Below, piece by piece: positions 1 through 14,300 of a stretch of DNA of 64,000 nucleotides. Each line of letters starts with the position of its first letter. The stretch's first letter is position 1. The translations under genes and the position numbers were made by a program. The stretch comes from Liolophura sinensis (lineage: Eukaryota; Mollusca; Polyplacophora; Chitonida; Chitonidae), in contig NC_088301.1 in NCBI RefSeq assembly GCF_032854445.1, positions 17,929,223 through 17,993,222 on the forward strand, in the 5' to 3' direction. Below the pieces are notes generated by a model. That model worked only from the letters and a program-made list of their open reading frames with translations. It had not been told where the DNA came from and did not search any database.

Positions 1-1940
1 ATGATAAGATGGACATGAAGGTGGGCCTCTAATCGTTCATGGATGTACATTTACTTCACAGTGTAGAATAGTGATAATGATAAGATGGACATGAAGGTGG
101 GCCTATAATCGTTCATGGATGTACATTTACTTCACAGTGTAGAATAGTGATAATGATAAGGTGGACATGAAGGTGGGCCTCTAATCGTTCATGGATGTAC
201 ATTTACTTCACAGTGTAGAATATTGATAATGACAAGGTGGACATGAAGGTGGACCTCTAATCGTTCATGGATGTACATTTACTTCACAGTGTAGAATAGT
301 GATAATGATAAGGTGGACATGAAGGTGGACCTCTAATCGTTCATGGATGTACATTTACTTCACAGTGTAGAATAGTGATAATGATAAGGTGGACATGAAG
401 GTGGACCTCTAATTGTTCATGGATGTGCATTTACCTCACAGTGTACAATAGTGATAATGATAAGATGGACATGAAGCTGGGCCTCAATAGTTCATGGATG
501 TAAATTTACTTCACAGTGTGGAATAGTGATAATGACAAGGTGGACATGAAGGTGGGCCCCTAATCGTTCATGGATGTACATTTACTTCACAGTGTAGAAT
601 AGTGATAATGACAAGGTGGACATGAAGGTGGGCCTCTAATCGTTCATGGATGTACATTTACTTCACAGTGTAGAATAGTGATAATGACAAGGTGGACATG
701 AAGGTGGGCCTCTAATTGTTCATGGATGTACATTTACTTCACAGTGTAGAATAGTGATAATGATAAGATGGACATGAAGGTGGGCCTCTAATCGTTCATG
801 GATGTACATTTACCTCACAGTATAGAATATTGATAATGATAAGATGGACATGAAGGTGGGCCTCTAATCGTTCATGGATGTACATTTACTTCACAGTGTA
901 GAATAGTGATAATGACAAGGTGGAGATGAAGGTGGGCCTCTAATCGTTCATGGATGTACATTTACTTCACAGTGTAGAATATTGATAATGATAAGATGGA
1001 CATGAAGGTGGGCCTCTAATCGTTCATGGATGTACACTTACTTCACAGTGTAGAATAGTGATAATGACAAGGTGGACATGAAGGTGGGCCCCTAATCGTT
1101 CATGGATGTACATTTACTTCACAGTGTAGAATAGTGATAATGATAAGATGGACATGAAGGTGGACCTCTAATCATTCATGGATGTACATTTACTTCACAG
1201 TGTGGAATAGTGATAATGACAAGGTGGACATGAAGGTGGGCCCCTAATCGTTCATGGATGTACATTTACTTCACAGTGTAGAATAGTGATAATGACAAGG
1301 TGGACATGAAGGTGGGCCTCTAATCGTTCATGGATGTACATTTACTTCACAGTGTAGAATAGTGATAATGACAAGGTGGACATGAAGGTGGGCCTCTAAT
1401 CGTTCATGGATGTACATTTACTTCACAGTGTAGAATAGTGATAATGATAAGGTGGACATGAAGGTGGGCCTCTAATTGTTCATGGATGTACATTTACTTC
1501 ACAGTGTAGAATAGTGATAATGACAAGATGGACATGAAGGTGGGCCTCTAATCGTTCATGGATGTACATTTACTTCACAGTGTAGAATAGTGATAATGAT
1601 AAGGTGGACATGAAGGTGGGCCTCTAATTGTTCATGGATGTACATTTACTTCACAGTGTAGAATAGTGATAATGATAAGATGGACATGAAGGTGGGCCTC
1701 TAATCGTTCATGGATGTACATTTACCTCACAGTGTAGAATAGTGATAATGATAAGATGGACATGAAGGTGGGCCTCTAATCATTCATGGATGTACATTTA
1801 CTTCACAGTGTAGAATAGTGATAATGATAAGATGGACATGAAGGTGGGCCTCTAATCGTTCATGGATGTACATTTACTTCACAGTGTAGAATAGTGATAA
1901 TGACAAGGTGGACATGAAGGTGGACCTATAATCGTTTGTG
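1..1940. repeat. 76-bp satellite array, about 25 copies
   Basis: Head-to-tail units of 76 bp (ATGATAAGATGGACATGAAG ... TGTAGAATAGTG) run from the left edge to about 1940. Copies are roughly 95 percent alike and differ at recurring two-state sites: GATAAG/GACAAG, GGGCCT/GGACCT, CGTTC/TGTTC, ACTTCAC/ACCTCAC. The states are mixed along the array, as expected from unequal exchange. The last unit decays at GTTTGTGGATGTAG. The array is open to the left and lies just 335 bp before an LRR exon, so it occupies an intron of peroxidasin. Confidence 0.97.
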
Positions 1941-2274
1941 GATGTAGAAGCGTAACTTCTTTTACGTGTGGCAGGATCAGGTGGTCCACTGCTTGGTGTT
2001 TTTTCTGAGGCACTCCTCCTTCCTGCACTCTAACGATCCTGTAACTGAATTATTCTCGAGAGGAGTGTCAAATATGCCCCCAAGAAAAATAAGTTTTTCC
2101 AGATGTGCGCATCTTAGCCTTTGCTTTAGTACATCGTACATGTACATAGTAAAATTATTTCATAGTGAGCTTTGTGATTATTTTAGCATCAGGAAGGAGA
2201 ATTGATATTGCATATACATGTAAATCAAGACAGACCGTACATAAATATTTATATATTTCTTTTTCGCTGTTTAG

Positions 2275-2346
2275 GTATCTTTACAAAAATGAAATCAGCA
2301 ATATAGAAGGCCGCTCATTTGCTGGGCTGGAGAAGTTGGAGAAACT
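2275..2346 (+). CDS. PXDN: Peroxidasin exon a: leucine-rich repeat
   Basis: Exactly 72 bp between acceptor CTGTTTAG and donor GTAAGT. It encodes one 24-residue LRR beginning [12 protein letters not shown]. It enters with one base completing a codon and leaves with two (CT), the same phase as the next two LRR exons, so LRR exons can be added or lost without a frameshift. By family comparison it corresponds to the third LRR. Earlier coding exons must lie left of the 76-bp satellite. Confidence 0.93.
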
Positions 2347-5300
2347 GTAAGTACAGGTCGCTGGCTGTCCCACAGGCTTGGTATAGTAAAGTTGTAGAAA
2401 AGTCTTTAAGTTTGTCGGAGGCTAAAGAAGCCAATATTCAGACTTATTCTTGTCATCTCTAGAGACCAACCTGTTAAGGATTCTCCTAAAGTCAGTGTCC
2501 TTAATGCGTTGTAACAACATCAGTTTTCGTTTATTTTCACCCACTCCCAGCCATGTACATTAGTTTCCTCTTGTAATGCATTACATGTACATGTAAAGTA
2601 AAGAGATGGTATGAAAATTCTCAAACAGTCTTTCCTTTCATATACATGTATCTATTCTGACTGCAAGCAGGCATATTGAGACTTTGAATTTACATGCTTC
2701 TGTGTGTGCCTGAACAGATATGTTGTGTTCAAGTCTTGGAATTTGATTCATTATTATTTCTGCTGTGTGTGAACATGCACATGTATTGTATTGTGGTTTA
2801 AGAGCAAACCTTTGTGGTTTGTGGTTTTCTTTTGAAGGTAGTTAACATCAAAGTTTTTTTTTCTTTTTGGTTTTCCCATTTTCAAGGTTTTAGGGATGCA
2901 TTTTTTTATTAAATGTTTCCTCTGTTCAAGAAGGTTTAAAGGTTTCATTGGCAAATGGAGGTTTAAAGGTTACATTGGCAAATGAAGGTTTAAAGGTTAC
3001 ATTGGCAAATGAAGGTTTAAAGGTTACATTGCCCGAGAAGGGTTGCAAGGTTTCACTGCCCTTGAGCTATTAATGGTTTTATTGTTTACAATCTTCTCAT
3101 TGTTTCATTGCACTGGTGGGGTTTCTGAACACACACAAACAGAAATTTATATAATTTTGTTTGGGTGGTTAGTTAGAAAGGATGTGTTATCGTACAGTGT
3201 AGTTGTGCTTATCTGTGCAGTATTGTACACATGCCTTTGTGTCACCTGTTTATCACCTGTCATAGTGGACTGTCTATGTACATTTACATGTGGCAAAGAT
3301 TTCAATGTAAAACTCAACACATTCAGTTACACCCGTGTCTTCATACAGCAATGTCCTCCATGGCCAAGGGAGGTTTATAGCATGCCAGTGATGATAGCAT
3401 AATGACCCAGGAGCCTCTCACCAATGTGGCCGCTGTGAGTTCTTCGGCCGAACGTGGGAATGTTTGCCAGCAACCTGCAAATGGTCGTGGGTTCCCCCCC
3501 CCCACCATAGTGCTGGCCACCGGTCTTACAAGTGAGATGTTCCTGAGTACGGTGTAAAATACCAATCAAATAAATAAATAAACCTAAACAGGTATAGGAT
3601 TTAGGTTTGAATATTTTAATAGGGTTTGGCAATTGCTACTGCGAGGATGTTATAAAATATGATATTATTTGAGTGGCAGGGATGGCCACAGTGTTATATA
3701 ATATCAGAATTTTAAAATAGCACATTTGTCTTTCTAGTTGGACTCTCTGGTTTTCTCTGGTTGCTGTCAGGTTTCTTTTCTTTTACTCTCATATAAAGCT
3801 TATCCTCACCATCATACCCTTCACACTGTGTATGTATTAGATGATGCTTGAAAACTGCCTTTAACCCCAGTCATTTATATAAATAAACCATTACTTTTTT
3901 TTTAAATGTACAAACTTACATATATAAAAATTCCGATTGTTGAATTTGTCAGCTATAAAAAAGCCAATCCATCAACCAAACAAAAAAAAAAACTCTATGA
4001 AACCATGGACTGTTTTTGTGAGCTACAAAACACTTTAAATGGCTTTAAATAAACTCTTTAAAAAAAAGTTTCAGAACTAGAGGGAGGCTTGTTCTCCTAA
4101 AGATTCTGTACATTAATCATGTCTGTATAAAACAGATATTTTAATGCTTGTCAGGAGCCAGACTCTATTGAAGTAGGGTGGAATGAAGTGTGCAGCTAAT
4201 TATCTTGTTGTGGCCCCACAGTGGAGCCTGAATCAGTTATCTTGTTTGGGGGCGCTGCCCTCAATTGCCCACCTGGAGAGTTTTGCGTGACAAATTGCCC
4301 CGGGCTTCAACCCAGGAGGAACTCAGCTGTCACTTGCTCCCCTGAACCCAAACAAAGTTGAGGATTATATACTAGATTTTTTTTTCAAAGTTTATTGAAT
4401 TTTGGGTGTACAAATTACCATTCCAGCTCCGCATGTCTAGTTTGAGGACTCAAATCTCAATGGTAGTAATTATGTTTGACACCTCTTATCAGGGTTAAAT
4501 CCATCTTAGATTGATAAATTACTGCTATCGTATGGACTGTCTTTTAGTATTTGACCATTCCCACCATTCCCAATGACACCTCCACATTCTTTTGACATTT
4601 ACTGTTTACCAAGTGGATGAGACAGAGTGGCAAAGATCTTCCTGTACATGTAGGCATGTGTAATATTCATATATGCAAGATTTTGAAATTCACCAAATTC
4701 ACGCCATAAAATTTTTAACTCCTCTCAGCTATATATCCTGGTACCATTACTTATATGTAGTGTTTTGATCAGCAAAATAGTGTTATTTGGGATTTAAATG
4801 ATTTAGGATATTGGGATTCGTGGCACAAAAACATAGATACACGCACAGTGTACTTACAAAAATACACCCACATCCACATATACATGTACAGGTAATCTCA
4901 AATTTATTCCCGGTGTCGTGTTGGTTTGAAACCAATCTATACTGTACACACTGTACCTACTGTACCTATATACATACCCTAAATGACCTGAAAATTGACC
5001 AAAAAAGTGCATCTTTGGAGGCAAATATATGTCGTGAAATATTACTTTTGGTGCTGAAACTTACATTTTCATGTTAGGATACCATCATACCATCCAAACA
5101 AACCTGAAAACACCTGTCTAAAATCTTTAGGACTCTCAGAATGTGGAGACTTGAGCAGTTTAATCATGGATGAAATTTTGGGTCATTTAGGGCATTGAAG
5201 ACCCTATAAATGATTGTTGCAGTAGTCAACTATAAAAAGCCAATGAACCATCGGCCAGAGAGACTCTATAAAACCATGGACTGGTTTTCTGAGCTATGTA

Positions 5301-8300
5301 ACTAAAATTGTTCTGTTTTGTTTCTGTCTGTAATCCTATGTACCGGTAGTTGTTGATAATGTTTGCCTTGTTATCGGATCTTGAACATGTCTGTGTATCT
5401 GGAGGATATTGTGGGGAAAAGCATTTGCATACAGCCTGGTAAAGAAGATAGGAATTAAGTTATCAGATTTGGAACATGATTTACAGCACTGGTGGTAACT
5501 TTCCTGTTCACCTCTAGGATTGTACAATGCTATATTCAGAGTGTACACATCCACATTTAACAGTCAGCTCAACACTTAAAACAGACAATTGGTGTGACAA
5601 GAATTACAGGAACTTGGTGTGGTCAAATATGTGAGTGGTGTCTCTCTGAGAACTTATGATTGGTGTCTCTCTAAGAACATACGATTGGTGTCTCCCTGAG
5701 AACATATGATTGGTGTCTCTCTGAGAACATACGATTGGTGTCTCCCTGAGAACGTATGATTGGTGTCTCCCCGAGAACACATGATTGGTGTCTCTCTGAG
5801 AACATGTACAATGTATGTTTCCATGAGAACATAAAGTTGATGTCTCCCTTAGAACATAAAATTAGATTCTCTCTGAGAACATATATGATTTTTGTGTCCC
5901 TGAGAACATATGTTTTTGTGTCTCCCTGAGAGCAAATGTTTGGTGTCTCCCTGAGAACATACAATTGGTACCTCCCTGAGGACATACTGTTGGCGTTTCC
6001 CTGACAACATATGATTGGTGTCTCCCTGACAACATATGATTGGTGTCTCCCAGAGAACATACGATTGGTGTCTCCTTAAGAACATATGATTGGTGTCTTC
6101 AGAATTACAGAACGTCGGTGTGGTCAAACATACCTATAGTGTGTCTCCTGCATGAAAGTGGACCTAGGTGCATCTAGATCAGAAAATCGATATAGTCAAA
6201 TGTACCTTAAGTGTGTCCCTGCTTGAGAATGGACTTGGTGTGTCTAGATCAAACAATTGGTGTGGTCAGAATTACAGAACCTTGGTGTGGTCAAATGTAC
6301 CTGAAGTGTGTCCCTGCATGAGAATGGACTTGGTGTGTCTAGATCAAACAATTGGTGTGGTCAGAATTACAGAACCTTGGTGTGGCCATGCAACAGACAG
6401 TTGGTTGGTCCACAACAGATTATCGGTGCAGTTTGCAAGGCAGCCTGATTCTGCATGTATTCAATGATTGCTGCTTTGTGACATGTATGGAATTGTCAAT
6501 AACTCCAGAGCTTATAAAGTGCTAACCTACAGGTTTGCCGATGTTAAAGTAGTTCTCCTGAGCTGTTTCTGAAAATACTTTTTGATTTTTTTGCACATGT
6601 GCAAGGCAGAGATTACAATTTGCTTTAACATATTTGCTGTAATAGCTTTATACATATATAAGGTATTGACATTTTGCCAAGTCGATGTTTGGAGAATTCC
6701 AGAGTTGGTGCTTCGTAGGAATTATAGAAAAAGAAGAATAACATGTATCCAAGAAATCCCTGGTAAATTCCTATTGATTTTTTTAAATTTCTTCCAGCAG
6801 TATTATGTTGTATGATTAATAACTGACATCAAAAAATATAATTGCAGATCAGTGAATGGAAATTAATTAAAAGCTTCAAACTTACAAGTTGATTAACATT
6901 GTTATATTGCAAGCTTTTGATTGTGTGTCACTTACAGGGTTAATACATTAATGTACCTGTATGTGCATGAAGATGTCTATGTATAGTTTGTATGCTTGGA
7001 AAGAAAGCCAAAAATAGAGTAATAGTAAAATGAAAATCCACCTTTTATTTGATAATTTTATGATTTTTTTTGGTCTGCTTGTCAAGGCTTTCTTGTCGTG
7101 TAAATTTGTCTTTAACATGAACAAATTGATGGGACAGTCCACAGTTCCTTTGCATTAAGATAATTTTATCGGTTTACTTTTATTTTTGTACCCTCTGACA
7201 ACATGGGAAAAATATCTATTCTGCCCATGAATAAAACAACAATTTGAATTGAAGCAGTTTTATTCTGCATTATACAGTGAGATTTTAGAAAATAACAAAA
7301 TAGTATATGCAGGGAATTTGTATTGAAACAACCTCTTTTTTTTAAGTGAGTATTCTTTATACGTAAATGGCAGTAGATATTTTAAGATGTTGACTTAATT
7401 TATTCTTCTCTGCTAACATCTTGCTTCATGATATTATGGTACATGGATTTGAATTGGTCATGCAAATGCTCATGTCTGTCACTCATGAGTGACCCAAACT
7501 AAAAAAAATAACATTTCATGTTGAAAATGTTTGCGAATGAAAGGTTTCAGATTTATCATAAACACCAGGTCAGATGCACTAGGTATAAGTTACTGCATTT
7601 CACCTGAAGTAGACTTTTTACTAGATCACCCACATTTTGCTTGATTAAGGTGGATTCATCCATTTTATAGGGCTGCTTAAGAATTTTTTTTGTGATTAAG
7701 TTTCTTGTCAGAAAATTTGAGCATTGACATATAAAAATATCATTTTAAGACCTTTTATATACATCTGAAAGTGCATGCTTACTTAGCAAACTTTAGGTGA
7801 AATACAGTAACTGTCAAATCAAAAAAATGAACTGTAGCTCGGACCAAGTGACTGAATTATAAAGAAGTCATGTTGTAGGACTGAAGTCAGGAGCAATGTT
7901 TATGAAGACTCTTAATGTATGGCTGTTGACTGTTGTGACTAACAATTGCTTTATTAACCCCTCTGTCCTAGGCCTTCACTCTGCTGCCTCTCTTTTCAGG
8001 TACATTCACTTTAATAGATTGGAGGAACTGGCTCCAGAGACCTTTGCACATTTACCCTCGTTAGAACGACTGTAAGTGACTACGTATGTATTCTACCTTA
8101 GTTCTAGATTCATGCATGTATGTGTCTGTGTCTGTGATAACATATAGTCATGCTGTAATAGGGGAGCTTTGAGGTCAAACTCTTTAATTATCAATATGAA
8201 ATGTCCCAAGGTACCACGTGATCTGTCAAAATGTTAGGCAAATATTTTTGATTATATTTACTATAACATGGGTGTCTGAAGTTTGACAAGATGGTGTTTA

Positions 8301-11300
8301 AAGTTGACAAAGACGTAGAAGAGAAAACTGCAGAGCTGATATCAGGAAATGTAATTTTCTGAAGTGTTTGAATATGTGCCTCTTGAACATGGGGAGACAG
8401 GTGATCAATAAGTAATGGCAACAACAGTTTTGACCCGTTATACAACAGGAGATTTTTTTTACCTCTAGTGACAAAGAAGAGTTTGAACTCAGAACTGTCC
8501 TATACAGACCACCTTACCCGTCTGGGTGTCTCAAAGTAATTTAACCGTGTAAACTTTTGTGGTTTTGTGTTAACCACAGCTACTGATCTTTGTGACATTG
8601 TCAATGAAACCAGCATTGTGTTGGTGAAAGTTTTTGGTTGCTGATTCTTGTTGTCATTTCTCATTACATTGCATTGAGTTGCCGTGTATTGCTATTGTTA
8701 ACCTTTTGTTCATTTGGCTATAAACAGGTACTCATTGCTTCTCTCTAGGACGTGTTATAATTCATAGAGCATCGTGGTACGAGCAGGTAATGTGCTGCAT
8801 ACCTGTTGGCTACGGTTGGTTCTGGTGCAGTCGACCTTGACTTGTTTCTTTTGTTTATAATGGTGGACAAATATGGCATCCACTACTTGTTGAGTTTGTG
8901 CTGTCTTCTAGCTGTTGCTGGGAAAATGTCCATCGATCAAGTTTATTTTTCCACATGTATCTTTACTGGTATCTGGTTTTGCCATAATTTGTTTTCAGTT
9001 TTCTTATTTTTTTGTCTTTTATTTCAGCATTTTTTGTGCTTTAACTTGTTGATTTTCAGTGCACTGTTTTCGGAGTTGGTTTGGTGATTTTACGAATTTT
9101 GCTTGTTTAGTTCAGACTTATACCAACTTATTATTATTACATGTATTTAATTACCATCTGAATGTGGGTTGGGTGGCTTTCAGGCCGTTATGTTCACATA
9201 TATTTAATTTGGGTTTAATCACGGTTATTTAGTATTTTTTTGTGTTTTCTTGAGTTTGTTTGAAGTTGTCATATGATCAATTTTTCTGTTTTGATGTGGA
9301 AATCTTAGTTCATATGAAAGCCATCCAAATTGCTCAGATGTAAAGTCTGTATACTACAACATGTGTGAACATTGTGCCTCTTTAAATGTAATAGGTGTTA
9401 TAAAAATGAAGTATAGTTATATTATAATGTACTGCAGTTAAAGTTTCTTCAATGGATCGTGTATTTACAAATTAATGTTACTGAAAGATTACAGAGGCAG
9501 TTATGCACATTGTATCTACTCATCAGTCTATGTATGTGGAGAAAAACCAGTCATGTTACACTTACTGTAATTCTTCATCCTTTTCGCTTGTTGACAAGGT
9601 GGTTATTCAAGCAGATTCTGAAGGCATTACTCTGTGATGACTGATAAAATTATACTTTTTGTGAAGCCCTGAAACTGGCCACTCCAGCCATTGTTGGGTT
9701 GAACCCAAAATATAATTAAAAGTGTGTATAAATTGCACTGTATAAATTGGTCTTTTTTTATGCAAAACGGTTGAGGAATTTGGGTACATTTCTATCTTAA
9801 TCAACATTTGGTGAATTTACAGACAGCTAGCAATCACCCTTTAATGGACATCCCAAGATGAAGTTAACTGACTTATACTTAACCTGTAATACACAGTTCA
9901 GCGTTGGTGATACATGTACTTGAGCGTAACAGTTCTCTTGATTCATCAGTGTCATGATGAAAGTGATGTTATACCTCATACACATATACAAGTAAAGGCA
10001 TTTAAATGGAGAACTAAGTTTAAATTTATCAGCTGTAGTAAAAGAGAAGGTATTTAGGCCAACTGTTACATCTAGGGGCAAAGAGACAACAGAAGTACAT
10101 GTACTACATCTTCAATGCAAAGCACAAGGTATTTGAGATTTATTAACGTCAGCCCCACATGTGAAAATGTGTATATTGCAGAAGCATGTGGAGTGTAAAT
10201 ACAGGTGGGGTTTGTTAGACAGGAGCTCGCTGTGGGGAGGTTAATATTTATGGCAGGGTAAATAGATTGTGCCGTGTTTGTTGATGGGTAAACCACAGAT
10301 GATTGTCGTGATACGTTCTGTAGTATGTGTACGTGTGATATCTCACCGGTAAATGCCAGTCACATGTACTTCTTGCCGCCTCGCTTGGCGCTCAGCACTG
10401 AGAACATAGCGCAAGGAAACAGCATTGGTTGGCCAGGTGTCTGTATAATGTGACTGGGAAGGAACGAGTGTCAGGTCTGGTGTCTTCGGTATAATACTTC
10501 AGTGGCATGCCACAACAGGAGGCATTATATGTACTCACACTGAAATACTAGCTCCTTTTCTTTATGTGCCTGGGGACCTCCATGGCTCAGTTGGTTAATG
10601 CGCTACCACAGCGTAATGACCCAGGAGCCTCTCACCAAAGCGGTCGCTGTGAGTTCAAGTCCAGCTCATGCTGGCTTTCTCTCCAGTCGTAAGTGGGAAG
10701 GTCTGGCTGTGGATGGTTGTGGGTTCCCTCCAGACTGTGCCTGCTTTCCTGCCATCATAATGCTGGCTGTCATCATATAAGTGAAATATTCACGGCATAA
10801 AAACACCAATCAAATAAATAAATAAATATTTCATAAAATGATCACAAGATTTTGCCAGGTCATTAATAAAAAAAAAAATCAAAATACTAGCATGACTTTG
10901 GAAGCGTAGAGCCCTGCGAACATTTTGTGATAGAATCACAGGTACACAGCCAATACTCATTGCCCCAGATTTCCCGAGAAATGAAAATAAGACTTGCCCG
11001 AAATGCCAACATCCGAACTGAACAGCTGTTCCAGAAAGTGGATCATTCCAGAAAGGGACACGGTAACCTTTATGTTCTGTCTGTTTACTGACGGTGTAGA
11101 AAGTGGTGCTGATCTTGCATCAGTGTGTGTGCCAAGAATAACAGTGTATACTTATTCTTTATGCCATATGTGTTATGTAACTTGAGTGACTACACTGATA
11201 AGCTATATGTAACTATGTTTTTGTTGGATTCCATCTGGTAAAGTAATTGATGATTGCAATTGTGAACTCAAATGTAAACAACTATCAGAGGATTTTGCTC

Positions 11301-14300
11301 AGAAATGAGTTTTGTAAATATAGAAAGTAGTTTGCAAATATTTAATGTGAATATATCAGTTTTTCCCTTTTTGTGCTGATAATTGTAGTGTTCAGAAAAG
11401 ATGGAAAGTTGTCATCTTACAGCTTTGAAGAAACAGTTGTGGTTGGTAATGACAATTTGCTGTGAGTTCACGTTACATTGGGCACTTTCTGGCTGCTCCT
11501 ATACTCACTCACCTGTTACTTCGTGTACATGTAGGTTTAGTAATAAAAAATACCTAATACTCACAGGTTAGCCTTTTTATGGTGATAGAGCTGCGTCTAT
11601 TCTTTTGTGATCCCGTTTACAACAGCCTCACATCCTTTCGCAACCCAAAAAGTTTATTTTCTGAAACAAATAAAGGTCATAAAATATTACTTTTGAATGC
11701 TGAAACATAATTTTTTCCTGTGCGGGTGTGTCATCCAAGCACGCTTCAAAACAACTTTCTCTAAGCTATAAGATCAATACGACTCTCAAAATCCTCTAAA
11801 AGGAGTAACTTTTAGTCATGGATGAAAATTTAGGTCAGATAAAGTTAACCACCTGTTAAACTACACCCCCAAAACATCTTTGAAACCAGCACCTTGTCCC
11901 TCAACCCTGGGCCTGTCCACCATTTCCGCATTACTTATCTCAAGATGCCTACTTCCTTACCAGGTGGTATAGTGAGACTCTGATCTTCACTCTCTAATTA
12001 CAGTATGTACCCTAAGGTTCTTCAGAGTATTAAGCCTCTTAAGGAGAACCGTTAATGACCATATTGCCCCCAGTGTGTGTAATGAGGGAGATGGAGGAGC
12101 AAAGTGCTCACAAAATCTCAGAACAGCTGTTTCACTTCCTGTGTGTTCAAGGTCAAAAGTTGCTAGTGTGATGGATGCAAGTGTGCAACATATATGTGTG
12201 CTCTCTATTAAAGAAAATAAGTGTGCACTATAATATAGACTTGTGCTTTTATTTTATGCTGATATGTGTATGTGTTTTTTTTTGGGGGGGGGGAGTGGGA
12301 GGGGGATAAGTTGAAGAATCAGTCCTAATTGTTCTTAGTTGATTGTTTTATGCCAAACAGCAATTTATAGGATAAAGATTCTTATTAAAAAATATGTGCA
12401 TGAAAAAAATTGTTTCATTATGCAAGCAGTATCAGATGTCTTTGGGTAATGAAGATCATTTATTGGTGTTTACTATGAACAGTGCTTAGTATCACTGTTT
12501 CCAAGGAGACAGTTTTTCATTATTAATGTCACATTCCAGGAAATATTAAGTTTGATGTATCTTTCACTTTTTACCTTTTGAGCAGCATTATGGAATGTAA
12601 AGTGGTAAGTTTGTGTACCTTAATTTCTTCGGTCCTACAACATTTCATTTTTTTGTGAATTGTACCTTGTGTTACAAAGATAAATGTACTTTTCTTAAGA
12701 AAATCCATTAGATTGTGATAATTATAACAAGATGTGTAAGTTTGAAGAAAAATTTATAACACATGCAATACAATAGTGTTCCTGCAAGTAGGCAGTGTAC
12801 GCCTTTGCATATCACAACACATGATGGTGGTGGTGGTTAAATGTGGTGGCATTATTTTTTTAACTATTTTGTTCATCTGTGTTGTCCAGTGTGTTTTAAA
12901 TATAAATGGAGTTTTTGTGGGAAAGTCCAGTAGATCCAATGGATGCGTAAATGTGAAGAATAAAGTAGGTCAACAGATAACCAGTAATGTGTGATTGTAA
13001 TGGTTATATGATCCAAGTTAATTTTGAAGTTTTTAATATTGATTATACGACTGGTAAAAAGATTGAAGAATTCAGGTATAATTAGTCTTTGTCGGTTGAT
13101 TAACTTTGATGTTGGATTTGTTCCTCTGGTATCAGGTTTTGTTTGGGATTGCTTACCTTCACCAGTGTCAGCACCGCATTAATTGTTCACAGTTGCACTG
13201 AGGCACTTTGCAAGGTCTGCTTGATTTGGAGAAATTTTCTGAATTATTTGATCCACATTCTTGTTGACGAGGAAGAATTCTTGTTGTCCTAGGTCAGTTT
13301 AGGTGAAATTTTTGTGCAGAAAGATTTGTGTTTTAATCAAAGGCAGTTTATTTTGTACCTACAGGGGTGGTAACAAGGCTTGGTCCAAAGCCGAGTTTAA
13401 TCTGTGATATGTATCCCCCTTCCTCTTTAGAACTTACGTAAAGCTGTACTGAATGATGAAGATAAGTTCCACCTGAACATCTCTGGTTTCTCCAAATAAT
13501 TAACCTGTAAACGGTGTTGAAAGATATTTTGACAGTTTAAGATTAGATGATTCTATGATATGCGTTAATTGGCAACATTGTCAGAAACTGCAGTGAAAGA
13601 ATGGTACATTTATGTGCAATAATTTGCCACCACAGATTATAGTGCCTGTGATCCATGATGATAACGGGAGATAATGTCCCGTAATTCATGATGATAATGA
13701 AAATGGGGATGAGGGTGTTACCCGGCCTGGCCTGTTAATGACAGAAGGTTGACAGTCACAGAAATGAGAGATGATGGCAAAATATTTTCCCTGCTTAGTA
13801 TTTACACACAGTATTAACATACATTAGATTAATACAAGGTCAAATAGTGTGAATTATACCAATTGTTTTATAAGTATTTATGCATTTCTCTGTGAAGTGT
13901 AATTTCAATTGAATATTAAAAATAAGTGATGATGTGCGGTAAACTCATTTTATTGGAGCTATTGTAGCATTAATTTCTGACACGAAAAGATAGGAGAATA
14001 TATGCATAGGGCGATGTCATCAAATGATTCAAACAGATGTACACTACATGTAGATACTGGTGTATTTAATACAGTGTTGCTAGCCTTCAGGGGATATCTC
14101 ATGGCTGCAGGTTTTAGATTAATTAAATGAAAAGTTTGATATCTGATAGTATTATTCATCTTCTGCCAGTGCTGGATTTTGTTTTTCCTGGTCAGTAAAT
14201 AAATGTACAAAACAATAAGTGAACACTGCATGTTGGAATGTTGTTCCCATTTGGTGAAAGAGCGACATACGTGCATGTATATACGAAAGATGTCACCAAA

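Larger units (their letters stand above)
2347..7999 (+). other. Peroxidasin intron after exon a
   Basis: AT-rich intron holding a 27-bp tandem repeat, one SINE-A copy and 25- and 96-bp minisatellites, each listed separately. Otherwise no coding or RNA feature was recognised. Confidence 0.8.

Noticed and set aside
1966-2205. 79-codon + strand ORF just after the satellite, upstream of the first LRR exon
   Set aside because: It shows no signal peptide, LRR or similarity to peroxidasin N termini, and is in no frame to join the LRR exon.
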